Positions 1 to 5,803 of a stretch of DNA of 5,948 nucleotides are shown here, piece by piece. This stretch comes from Synergistales bacterium. GTDB taxonomy: Bacteria > Synergistota > Synergistia > Synergistales > Synergistaceae. Position numbers and translations under genes: made by a program. The number at the start of each line of letters is the position of its first letter. The first letter of the stretch is position 1. Where the stretch lies: assembly GCA_026002695.1 (NCBI GenBank), contig BOCB01000072.1:1-5948 (forward strand), in the 5' to 3' direction. The notes beneath the pieces are model-generated. The model was given only the letters and a program-made list of their open reading frames with translations. It was not told where the DNA came from and made no database searches.

Positions 1-536
1 GCCTCGGCAAGGACGCGGCTCAGATAATATCGCGCATCAACGGCTTCACTTATGTCCGGACACAGTTCGATTACTATACGGGCAAGCTTAACGTGGTGAA
101 GGAGATAGCTTATTCGCAGGGCGAGCGCAAGGACGTGCGCTGCTACGGCGCGGACGACGTGCGCGAGGGCGTGGCCGTCATGCACATCGAGGGCGTCGAC
201 GTGTCGATAACGGGCAATTCCACAAACCCGACGCGCTTCCAGCATCCTGTGGCCGGCACATATAAGAAGGAGTGCGTAGAGCTCGGGAAGAAGTACTTCT
301 CAGTGGCTTCGGGCGGCGGAACCGGACGCACTCTGCACCCCGACAACATGGGGGCGGGACCCGCGTCCTACGGCATGACCGATACGATGGGGCGTATGCA
401 CTCCGACGCCCAGTTCGCCGGATCGAGCTCGGTGCCGGCTCACGTCGAGATGATGGGCTTCCTCGGCATGGGAAACAACCCGATGGTAGGAGCAAGCGTA
501 GCGGTGGCAGTAGCCGTCGAACAGGCGCTGAAATAA
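1..536 (+). CDS. GGGtGRT-family protein, C-terminal part (5' end outside window)
   Basis: This is a partial gene. The frame is open from base 3 to a TAA at 534-536 (177 residues), with no stop before the left edge, so the start lies outside. A GTG at 93 is internal, because the in-frame sequence upstream (LGKDAAQIISRINGFTYVRT...) reads as normal protein. The motif GGGTGRT at 312-332 is the signature that names the GGGtGRT family (Pfam PF14057, from memory). It is followed by a glycine- and methionine-rich stretch (HPDNMGAGPASYGMTDTMGRM) and an alanine/valine-rich C-terminus. Members are about 330 residues as I recall, so roughly the N-terminal half is missing. The family has no established function and none is assigned here. 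The glycine-rich motif could bind a nucleotide or phosphate, but that is only a guess. Base composition is GC-rich like mreB and the permease, so it looks like a resident gene. No membrane segment or signal peptide is visible in this part. Confidence 0.88.
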   Translation, partial: LGKDAAQIISRINGFTYVRTQFDYYTGKLNVVKEIAYSQGERKDVRCYGADDVREGVAVMHIEGVDVSITGNSTNPTRFQHPVAGTYKKECVELGKKYFSVASGGGTGRTLHPDNMGAGPASYGMTDTMGRMHSDAQFAGSSSVPAHVEMMGFLGMGNNPMVGASVAVAVAVEQALK

Positions 537-544
537 ACTTATAT

Positions 545-593
545 AATACATCCGCGCATCTCCGGCGTAACATCGAAGAAGCGCGGATGTATT
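545..593 (+). terminator. Hairpin terminator after the GGGtGRT gene
   Basis: A perfect 13-bp inverted repeat (AATACATCCGCGC at 545-557, GCGCGGATGTATT at 581-593) encloses a 23-nt loop and begins 8 nt after the stop codon. The arms are GC-rich inside and AT-rich at the base. It is followed by only a short T-containing stretch (ATTTAA), not a long U tract, so termination may be incomplete. It probably closes the GGGtGRT transcript and marks the left limit of the foreign restriction-modification segment. Confidence 0.65.
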
Positions 594-606
594 TAAGGCC
601 GATTTA

Positions 607-635
607 TTGTTAGAAACCTAAAGGGTGAAGATAAA
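607..635 (+). promoter_or_regulatory. Possible promoter of the restriction-modification operon
   Basis: TTGTTA at 607-612 and GATAAA at 630-635 are separated by 17 bp. Each matches the sigma-70 consensus at 4 of 6 positions. The pair lies just after the upstream hairpin and would give a leader of about 105 nt before the endonuclease start at 750. The region is AT-rich and other weak combinations exist, so this is only a candidate. The rest of 600-749 contains no gene that I can support. It holds a small inverted repeat, AATGCG at 686-691 and CGCATT at 705-710, which could be an operator or chance. Confidence 0.3.
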
Positions 636-749
636 AACCTGATTGGTTCTACGTCTCAAAACGGCGAATTTCGTCCGGGCAATTTAATGCGCTTCCTTAA
701 TCAACGCATTGTAACTTGTAGGTCACTATGGTGTAAAGGTGGTACTATT

Positions 750-1535
750 ATGAATTACCGGACTGAATTGAGTATAAAGTTCGCAAATCAAAGTAGTTAT
801 CTCGATGAGCTGTTCAGAATTTATCCGATGTCCCCTGAATTTGTGCGCGATATTGACGAGGAGAAATGGGGGGAAATAGAGGACAGCTTTAATTTGCGTG
901 ATAATATCAATCTTATTGAAAATTTGTTGGATTTGAATTTATTTCCGATCAAGGACTCTTATGTAGCGTATTTGAGAAGAGATCGAAGCGCTATTCGCAG
1001 AAATCCAAGGACAATAAATCGCTTGTGCGACAGAATTTATGCGATTGGCCTTGATGAAGTATATAAACTCTGCTCTGCCCCAAAGGAGACCAACAGGCAA
1101 ATCGGGCCTCTTTTCAAAAAATGGGTATCTGATGGCGGACTCGGCATAATCCCTGTGGGTGTTGATAAATTTGAAATGAATGATAAAGATGCCGTTTTAG
1201 ATGCGAGTGACGCTGAAATGAAGCGTTGGTGTGCCGACAATTTGGGTTATTCACATAATAAGGGCTTGGATTTTGTCGGGCGTTTCGATAAAAAATACGT
1301 CATTGGCGAGGCGAAATTCCTAACCGATTTCGGCGGACACCAAAACGCGCAATTTGCCGACGCGATAAATACTCTTACGAATACGTCAGCGAAAGCGGTT
1401 ACAGTCGCCATTTTAGACGGCGTGCTTTATATCGGAGGCGGGAATAATAAGTTATACCGCGATATTACGGAGACTTACTCGAAGTATAATATTTTAAGCG
1501 CTCTGTTTCTGCGTGATTTCCTCTGTTCCATCTGA
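750..1535 (+). CDS. Type II restriction endonuclease, PD-(D/E)XK fold (Tsp45I-like)
   Basis: The predicted product is a 261-residue endonuclease that would cleave DNA lacking the modification made by the adjacent methyltransferase. The catalytic signature is visible: Asp174 in GLDFVG, then Glu187-Ala-Lys189 in YVIGEAKF, the D...ExK metal-binding arrangement of PD-(D/E)XK nucleases. The following FLTDFGGHQNAQF block, as I recall, is typical of Tsp45I-type enzymes; this assignment is from memory and the recognition site is not established. The ATG at 750 is preferred because AAAGGTGG at 735-742 is a good ribosome site with 7-nt spacing. An in-frame ATG at 687 would add 21 unlike residues with no ribosome site. 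The N-terminal two-thirds is rich in Leu, Asn and Arg and presumably carries DNA recognition and dimerisation. The gene has AT-rich stretches unlike its flanks (row 901-960 is 25% GC), suggesting transfer. It appears intact. The methyltransferase begins 9 nt after the stop, so the two are almost certainly co-transcribed. Confidence 0.85.
   Translation: MNYRTELSIKFANQSSYLDELFRIYPMSPEFVRDIDEEKWGEIEDSFNLRDNINLIENLLDLNLFPIKDSYVAYLRRDRSAIRRNPRTINRLCDRIYAIGLDEVYKLCSAPKETNRQIGPLFKKWVSDGGLGIIPVGVDKFEMNDKDAVLDASDAEMKRWCADNLGYSHNKGLDFVGRFDKKYVIGEAKFLTDFGGHQNAQFADAINTLTNTSAKAVTVAILDGVLYIGGGNNKLYRDITETYSKYNILSALFLRDFLCSI
1485..1490 (+). promoter_or_regulatory. Perfect -10 hexamer inside the endonuclease gene, possible methyltransferase promoter
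   Basis: TATAAT lies 55 bp upstream of the methyltransferase ATG, within the last codons of the endonuclease gene. No good -35 element is seen at 15-18 bp spacing, and no TG extension precedes it. It could still act as a weak internal promoter giving methyltransferase without endonuclease. The surrounding AT-richness makes chance a fair alternative. Confidence 0.22.
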
Positions 1536-1544
1536 GGCGGAGCG

Positions 1545-2690
1545 ATGGAACTTCACTATCACGGCAAGAAAAGCATATCTGAGATACTGGAAGGAACTCC
1601 TGCCTATCCGTTTGACGGCGACCTGAATCACGGCAATTTGCTTATTAACGGCAATAATCTGCTTGTTTTGCAGTCATTGCTGAAAAGATACGACTTTAGC
1701 GGCAAAATCGATTTGATATATATAGACCCTCCTTTTGCTACCAACACAACGTTCACTATGGGCAGTGACAGGGTAAGTACCGTAAGTTTGAGCGCTGACG
1801 ACGAGGTTGCGTATACGGACTGTCTGCGCGGCGAGGAATTTCTCGAGTTCATACGCGAGCGGCTTATCCTTGTAAGGGAACTGATGTCCGATGTCGCTTC
1901 GATATACCTGCATATAGACTATAAAATCGGGCATTACATCAAAATAATAATGGACGAAATTTTCGGCGCCGAAAATTTTCGCAACGATATAACGAGGATA
2001 AAGTGCAACCCCAAAAATTTCAGCAGGAAAGCATACGGAAATATCAAGGACATGATCTTGTTCTATTCAAAGACTAAAAATATCATATGGAACGAACCAA
2101 GAAGCACATTCAGCGAGGATGATAAAACTCGCTTATTCAAAAAGACGGATAAAAACGGGAGAGCATACACGACTATACCTCTGCACGCGCCCGGAGAGAC
2201 AAAAAACGGGGCGACAGCCTCCGAATTCAAAGGAATGAAGCCGCCAAAAGGGCGTCACTGGCGCACCGATCCGAGAGAGCTTGATGCTTTGGACGCGGCG
2301 GGGCTGATTGAGTGGTCGCCGAGCGGCAATCCGCGAAAAATGATCTACGCTGACGAGGCTGATGGGAAGAAAATGCAGGACATATGGGAGTTCAAAGACT
2401 GCCGGTATCCTGTCTATCCTACCGAAAAAAACTTGGATTTGCTAAGGACAATAGTGGCTGCTTCATCCAACGAGGGCAGTACCGTTCTGGATTTCTTCTG
2501 TGGATCGGGAACGACCTTATTAGCGGCCAAGGAGCTGAACAGAAATTGGATAGGTGTCGATCAGTCACGACAGGCAATAAAAGTGACAAAGGAAAAACTC
2601 AAAGCAGCCGACAATATGTTTTCCTGTAACTCTTACTCATATTTGGAAATAGACCTCAGAACCGCCGAAGAGCGGGATATGAGCGCATAG
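1545..2690 (+). CDS. Beta-class DNA methyltransferase (probably N6-adenine), cognate of the endonuclease
   Basis: This 381-residue enzyme would transfer a methyl group from S-adenosylmethionine to an amino group in the recognition site and protect host DNA. Motif order defines the beta class (PF01555). The catalytic motif IV DPPF is at residues 61-64, a long central region follows that probably includes the target-recognition part, then the motif X-like PTEKNLDLL, and finally the AdoMet-binding motif I FCGSG at residues 318-322 with GVD at 337-339. DPPF rather than SPPY leans towards N6-adenine, but N4-cytosine is not excluded. All key motifs are present and the length is normal, so it should be active. 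The ATG at 1545 follows GAGG at 1534-1537, which overlaps the endonuclease stop, so translational coupling is likely. Composition is patchy (18 of 60 G/C at 2041-2100, but about 60% around 2281-2340). No C (controller) protein gene lies in the cassette. Confidence 0.93.
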   Translation: MELHYHGKKSISEILEGTPAYPFDGDLNHGNLLINGNNLLVLQSLLKRYDFSGKIDLIYIDPPFATNTTFTMGSDRVSTVSLSADDEVAYTDCLRGEEFLEFIRERLILVRELMSDVASIYLHIDYKIGHYIKIIMDEIFGAENFRNDITRIKCNPKNFSRKAYGNIKDMILFYSKTKNIIWNEPRSTFSEDDKTRLFKKTDKNGRAYTTIPLHAPGETKNGATASEFKGMKPPKGRHWRTDPRELDALDAAGLIEWSPSGNPRKMIYADEADGKKMQDIWEFKDCRYPVYPTEKNLDLLRTIVAASSNEGSTVLDFFCGSGTTLLAAKELNRNWIGVDQSRQAIKVTKEKLKAADNMFSCNSYSYLEIDLRTAEERDMSA

Positions 2691-2691
2691 T

Positions 2692-3615
2692 ATGAACGGA
2701 TTTTTTATAATCACGCCGCTGATCGCGGTAGTTCTGCTCGGAATGGCCATCAGGCATTACGGCTTCTTCGAGGAGGACGAAAAGGACAGGCTCGCCAAAC
2801 TGCTTTACTGGATAGCTCTCCCTGCTCTGCTCTTCCGAACGGTATATCTCTCCGGCGGCGACTTAGAACAGCACAAGAACCTCTTCCTCGCGTCATACGC
2901 GAGCTTCCTCGTTGTCCCGGCCACAGCTCTGCTCCTGTCGTACCTCCGCACCAAGGACAGAAGCGCTTACGCGTTGAGCGCGCTCTGCGCCATCAGGTCG
3001 AATAACATATACCTCGGTCTGCCGGCAGCCTCGCTCGCTCTCGGTGAGGAGGGTTTCGCCGCCGCGCTCACCTTCTGCGCGATCGGGCTGCCCGGATACA
3101 ACCTCGCCTCCATAGCGTGGGGCGAGGCCGTGATGGCCGGAGGATTGTCCCTTCGCTCAATAGGCCGAACGTTCAAGAGAATAATAAAAAACCCGCTCAT
3201 CGTAGCCTGCATAACCGGACTAAGCGCGGCTATGCTCAACGTTCCGATTCCAAGAGGCACGCTCGAAGCCCTGAAACTCATCGGCGATATGGCGACCGGG
3301 TTAGCCCTGATCTCGATCGGCATGGGCCTGGAATTCCGCGACATCCCGCGCGCGTTTCGCCGGATGTGGTTGGATATTATCATCAAGCTTGTCCTTCATC
3401 CCGCTATGGTCTGGGCGTTCTTCCTGATATGGCCCGTGCCTGAAATAATGATACAGGCCTGCGTAATCTTAGCTGCCATGCCATCGGCCGTAAACTGCTT
3501 CATACTCGCCAAGGGTACCGGCATGGGCGAGGAAGACGCAAGAGACCTCATCGCCGCGACAACAGTCCTGACCCCTATTGTCTTCCCAATATGGATATGG
3601 CTGCTGGGGATATGA
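2692..3615 (+). CDS. AEC-family permease (auxin efflux carrier / malate permease superfamily)
   Basis: This 307-residue integral membrane protein is a probable secondary transporter of the AEC family (PF03547), whose bacterial members move organic acids such as malate or malonate or remain uncharacterised. The substrate cannot be told from sequence. Hydrophobic segments lie at about residues 3-20, 36-53, 64-85, 92-115, 121-143, 165-182, 198-212, 224-247, 251-273 and 286-306, matching the roughly ten-helix plan. Family-like blocks are RSNNIYLGLP (102-111), NPLIVACITG (167-176) and AAMPSAVNCFILA (261-273). The ATG at 2692 gives the expected N-terminus, where a hydrophobic helix leads into a charged loop (EEDEKDR). 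A start at 2743 would lose helix 1. The start lies 1 nt after the methyltransferase stop and has no convincing ribosome site, so translation may depend on coupling. The gene is GC-rich (68% at 3061-3120), unlike the cassette before it, so it looks resident. It ends in a shared bidirectional terminator. Confidence 0.93.
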   Translation: MNGFFIITPLIAVVLLGMAIRHYGFFEEDEKDRLAKLLYWIALPALLFRTVYLSGGDLEQHKNLFLASYASFLVVPATALLLSYLRTKDRSAYALSALCAIRSNNIYLGLPAASLALGEEGFAAALTFCAIGLPGYNLASIAWGEAVMAGGLSLRSIGRTFKRIIKNPLIVACITGLSAAMLNVPIPRGTLEALKLIGDMATGLALISIGMGLEFRDIPRAFRRMWLDIIIKLVLHPAMVWAFFLIWPVPEIMIQACVILAAMPSAVNCFILAKGTGMGEEDARDLIAATTVLTPIVFPIWIWLLGI

Positions 3616-3662
3616 GGTAAAAACTAAACCGCGGGGCTTCGCCCCGCGGTTTAGTTTTTACC
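3616..3662. terminator. Bidirectional intrinsic terminator between the permease and flgF
   Basis: A perfect 22-bp inverted repeat has arms at 3616-3637 and 3641-3662 around the loop TTC (core GCGGGGCTTCGCCCCGC). The outer stem is AT-rich and supplies a T-rich run (TTTAGTTTTTA) after the GC core on either strand. It begins directly after the permease TGA and contains the flgF stop codon (3658-3660, minus strand), so it would end both convergent transcripts. Confidence 0.93.
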
Positions 3663-4494
3663 CTGACGTTCTGCCGAGTGTGGAGAACATTCTGCTTGTG
3701 AGTTCGTCCTGTATGCTGACGGCGCGTCCCGCGCCCTCGTAGATTCTGTTTGCCTCTATCATGCGAACCATCTCGTTCACTACCTGCACGTTAGAGCGCT
3801 CGAGCGCGCCGCCGACTATCTGTACGCCGGTGATGCCGAGGTTAGCTACGGGTTCGGGAGCGCCTGAGTTGGGGGTTTGGGAGAGGAGCGATCTGCCGGC
3901 CTGTCTCAGGTATGTCGGCGACGCGAACGAGACCACTTGAAGCTGGCCGAGGAGCTCGTTGTCGCCGTATATCTGACCTGTCTCGCTTATAAAGATATTC
4001 CGCGCCTCGCCGAGGTCTACTCTGCCGCCGTCACCCATGACGAACTCGCCCTCGTGGGTCATAAGCTCGCCGTTCACGCCGCGCTGAAAGTGCCCCGAAC
4101 GCGTGTAGAACTCATTGCCGTTGCCGTCCTGCACTACGAAGAAGCCCTCGCCTTGTATCGCCACGTCGAGAGGGTTGTCGGTTATCTGTACGGGAGCCCC
4201 TTGTGTTGACATGACATCCTCCGTGAGGACGTTGGCGAGCGACATGTCGCCTATCGTAACGCGGCCCCTTATGTATGGGAAGAACTTTCTCTCTCCGAGC
4301 TCCTCGTTCAGAGCCTCGTCGACTATCGTATATCTCTCTATCCTGTCCATCAGGACTTCGGGGAAGGATTTGTTCACGGCCACCCTACTGCGAAAACCGG
4401 CGGTATCTACGTTAGCCAGATTGTTTCCGACCACGTCCAACATCTTTTCCTGAACAAGCATCGCCGAAGCGCCTTCGTAAATTCCCCTGAACAT
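3658..4494 (-). CDS. flgF: Flagellar basal-body rod protein FlgF (FlhO-like)
   Basis: This 278-residue structural subunit of the flagellar rod is exported by the flagellar type III apparatus. The N-terminal rod domain (PF00460) carries NNLANVDTAGF at residues 24-34. The middle has the FlgF/FlgG signature NPLDVAIQGEGFFVVQ (107-122) followed by FYTRSGHF (129-136) and a GxLMTxEGEFVMG stretch (142-154). The C-terminal domain (PF06429) has LERSNVQVVNEMVRMIEANRIYE (231-253). The two terminal regions would form the coiled-coil zone typical of axial proteins. No signal peptide is seen, as expected for this export route. The start at 4494 has AGGAG at 4504-4508 (minus strand). The gene lies 35 nt downstream of mreB in the same orientation, matching mbl-flhO in Bacillus. 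FlgG is the main alternative name; the N-terminus and the position after mreB favour FlgF/FlhO. The usual partner flgG/flhP does not follow. Confidence 0.9.
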   Translation of the reverse strand: MFRGIYEGASAMLVQEKMLDVVGNNLANVDTAGFRSRVAVNKSFPEVLMDRIERYTIVDEALNEELGERKFFPYIRGRVTIGDMSLANVLTEDVMSTQGAPVQITDNPLDVAIQGEGFFVVQDGNGNEFYTRSGHFQRGVNGELMTHEGEFVMGDGGRVDLGEARNIFISETGQIYGDNELLGQLQVVSFASPTYLRQAGRSLLSQTPNSGAPEPVANLGITGVQIVGGALERSNVQVVNEMVRMIEANRIYEGAGRAVSIQDELTSRMFSTLGRTSG

Positions 4495-4529
4495 ACATCA
4501 TCACTCCTGAATAATCTAAGTAAAAGTTG

Positions 4530-5576
4530 TTAATATCTCCGCCGTCCGGTCCATTTCATAGTCGAGAGGACTGTGCCGGCCTCCTTGAACTTATCCAACG
4601 CTTCGAGGGCTTTACCGGTGCCGAGCGCCACGCATTCCTCCGCTTTGTCGGCCACGACGGTCTCTATCTCCGTCTGTGACTTTATCAATTCGGACAGGCC
4701 GAGCAGTTTTGCGCCGCCCCCTGTGAGAACTATCCCTCTTTCTATAATATCGGCCGCGAGCTCCGGCGGCGTTAGCTCTAAAACTTTTCTTATGCCGCGA
4801 ATTATCGTGCTGATGGATTCTTCGATTGCCTTGGCGACGTCAGTGCTCGTTATCGTAATCTGACGAGGCAAACCGGGCACGACATCAAGACCGCGTATGT
4901 CCTTCGAGAGCGGATGATCGAGGCTCTCCGCGTAGCATGTCCCTATGTCTATCTTGAGCTCCTCGGCGGTCTGCTCGCCGATGGCAAGGTTAAAGTGCTT
5001 CCTGACGTAACGCGTGATGGCTTCGTCGAACTTATCGCCCCCGACGCGCAGCGACTCGGAGACCACTATGCCTCCGAGAGATATGACGGCAATGTCGGTG
5101 GTTCCTCCGCCTATGTCAACCACAAGGTTGCCGTGAGGCTCCTCTATGTTGAGGCCTGCGCCTATCGCGGCGGACATCGGTTCCTCTATCAGGTACGCCT
5201 CGCGCGCCCCAACCTCATATGCCGCTTCGAGCACGGCACGCTTCTCGACGTCCGTCGCTCCGGAGGGAACGCCTATCATCACGCGATGGCGCACAAACCT
5301 CTCGAATCCGGAGGTAATTTTCCTTATGAAGCCGCGCAGCATCGCCTCGTTCATGGAGTAATCGGCGATGACGCCATCCTTCAGGGGACGCACCGCTATA
5401 ACATTGCCCGGCGTCCTTCCGAGCATCTGTTTTGCGTCTTTCCCAACGGCGAGTATCTTGCCGCTGTTTTGATCCATGGCGACGACTGACGGCTCGTTCA
5501 GGACGACGCCTTTATTCTTGACAAAAATCAGCACCGTGGCGGTGCCGAGGTCTATGCCTATATCTTTACCCCACAC
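4530..5576 (-). CDS. mreB: Rod shape-determining protein MreB (Mbl-like bacterial actin)
   Basis: This 348-residue actin-fold ATPase would form membrane-associated filaments that guide lateral cell-wall synthesis. The actin-family nucleotide-binding motifs are intact: phosphate-1 GIDLGTATV (residues 7-15), phosphate-2 DIGGGTTD (154-161) and the adenosine motif LTGGGAKL (284-291). The N-terminus, the VLNEPSVVA and GRTPGN blocks, and TPPELAADIIERG before the adenosine motif closely match MreB/Mbl. Length is usual, with a short basic tail (WTGRRRY). The start is a GTG at 5576 preceded by GAGGGGT (5584-5590, minus strand) and puts DIGIDLGT at its normal distance from the N-terminus. The gene is followed 35 nt later by flgF, the mbl-flhO order of Bacillus, and is not followed by mreC or mreD, so it may be the Mbl-type paralogue rather than the main mreBCD copy. 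Confidence 0.96.
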   Translation of the reverse strand: MWGKDIGIDLGTATVLIFVKNKGVVLNEPSVVAMDQNSGKILAVGKDAKQMLGRTPGNVIAVRPLKDGVIADYSMNEAMLRGFIRKITSGFERFVRHRVMIGVPSGATDVEKRAVLEAAYEVGAREAYLIEEPMSAAIGAGLNIEEPHGNLVVDIGGGTTDIAVISLGGIVVSESLRVGGDKFDEAITRYVRKHFNLAIGEQTAEELKIDIGTCYAESLDHPLSKDIRGLDVVPGLPRQITITSTDVAKAIEESISTIIRGIRKVLELTPPELAADIIERGIVLTGGGAKLLGLSELIKSQTEIETVVADKAEECVALGTGKALEALDKFKEAGTVLSTMKWTGRRRY

Positions 5577-5620
5577 GCGGAATCACCCCTCACTCGCGTC
5601 AAGCGCTTACTTATGCTTAT

Positions 5621-5649
5621 ATTATAAATCATAAAAGGCGCGGTGAAGA
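5621..5649 (-). promoter_or_regulatory. Probable promoter of the mreB-flgF operon
   Basis: Reading the minus strand, TATAAT (5621-5626) is a perfect -10 hexamer. A weak -35, TCTTCA (5644-5649), lies 17 bp upstream and matches the consensus at 3 of 6 positions. Transcription would start near 5614, giving a leader of about 37 nt before the GTG at 5576. A short palindrome AAGCGCTT at 5601-5608 lies in this leader and may be regulatory or chance. Confidence 0.5.
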
Positions 5650-5656
5650 TTTTTTA

Positions 5657-5685
5657 TAGACAACAGGCCTCAATTATCATATAAT
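5657..5685 (+). promoter_or_regulatory. Sigma-70-type promoter of tRNA-Ser
   Basis: TAGACA (5657-5662, 5 of 6 to consensus) and TATAAT (5680-5685, perfect) are separated by 17 bp. Transcription would start near 5692, about 8 nt before the mature tRNA 5' end. This is the strongest promoter match I found in the window and is divergent from the mreB promoter. Confidence 0.75.
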
Positions 5686-5699
5686 CCTTATTGTCGTGC

Positions 5700-5790
5700 G
5701 GAGAGGTGGCCGAGTGGTCGAAGGCGGGCGACTCGAAATCGTCTTAGGGTGCTGAGCCCTACGTGGGTTCAAATCCCACTCTCTCCGCCA
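5700..5790 (+). tRNA. tRNA-Ser(CGA)
   Basis: A complete 91-nt class II tRNA can be folded by eye. The acceptor stem GGAGAGG (5700-5706) pairs with TCTCTCC (5780-5786) with one G-U at the last pair. The D stem is GCC/GGC (5709-5711, 5723-5725). The anticodon stem GGCGA/TCGTC (5727-5731, 5739-5743) holds the loop CTCGAAA with anticodon CGA at 5734-5736, which reads the serine codon UCG. A long variable arm (AGGGT...AGCCCT) is typical of serine tRNAs. The T stem GTGGG/CCCAC encloses TTCAAAT. Discriminator G5787 is followed by an encoded CCA (5788-5790). Confidence 0.97.
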
Positions 5791-5803
5791 GTTATTAAAT
5801 CCA

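Noticed and set aside
178..573. Long antisense and alternate frames over the GGGtGRT gene
   Set aside because: Arg/Ser/Pro-rich translations are typical shadows of a GC-rich gene; the sense frame carries the family motif.
687..749. Upstream in-frame ATG at 687 for the endonuclease (21 extra residues)
   Set aside because: It has no ribosome site, the added residues (MRFLNQRIVTC...) look unlike coding sequence, and the ATG at 750 has a well-placed AAAGGTGG.
2967..3443. Frames overlapping the permease and other antisense frames over flgF
   Set aside because: The permease and flgF frames carry clear family blocks; the others have no motif or ribosome site.
4914..5489. 191-residue open frame antisense to mreB
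   Set aside because: It lies entirely opposite a strongly conserved actin gene and arises from GC-rich third-position bias; it has no recognisable motif.
5780..5803. tRNA 3' end as an attachment site of an integrated island
   Set aside because: I saw no second copy of the tRNA 3' end in the window and no integrase; the adjacent element looks like an IS with its own terminus.
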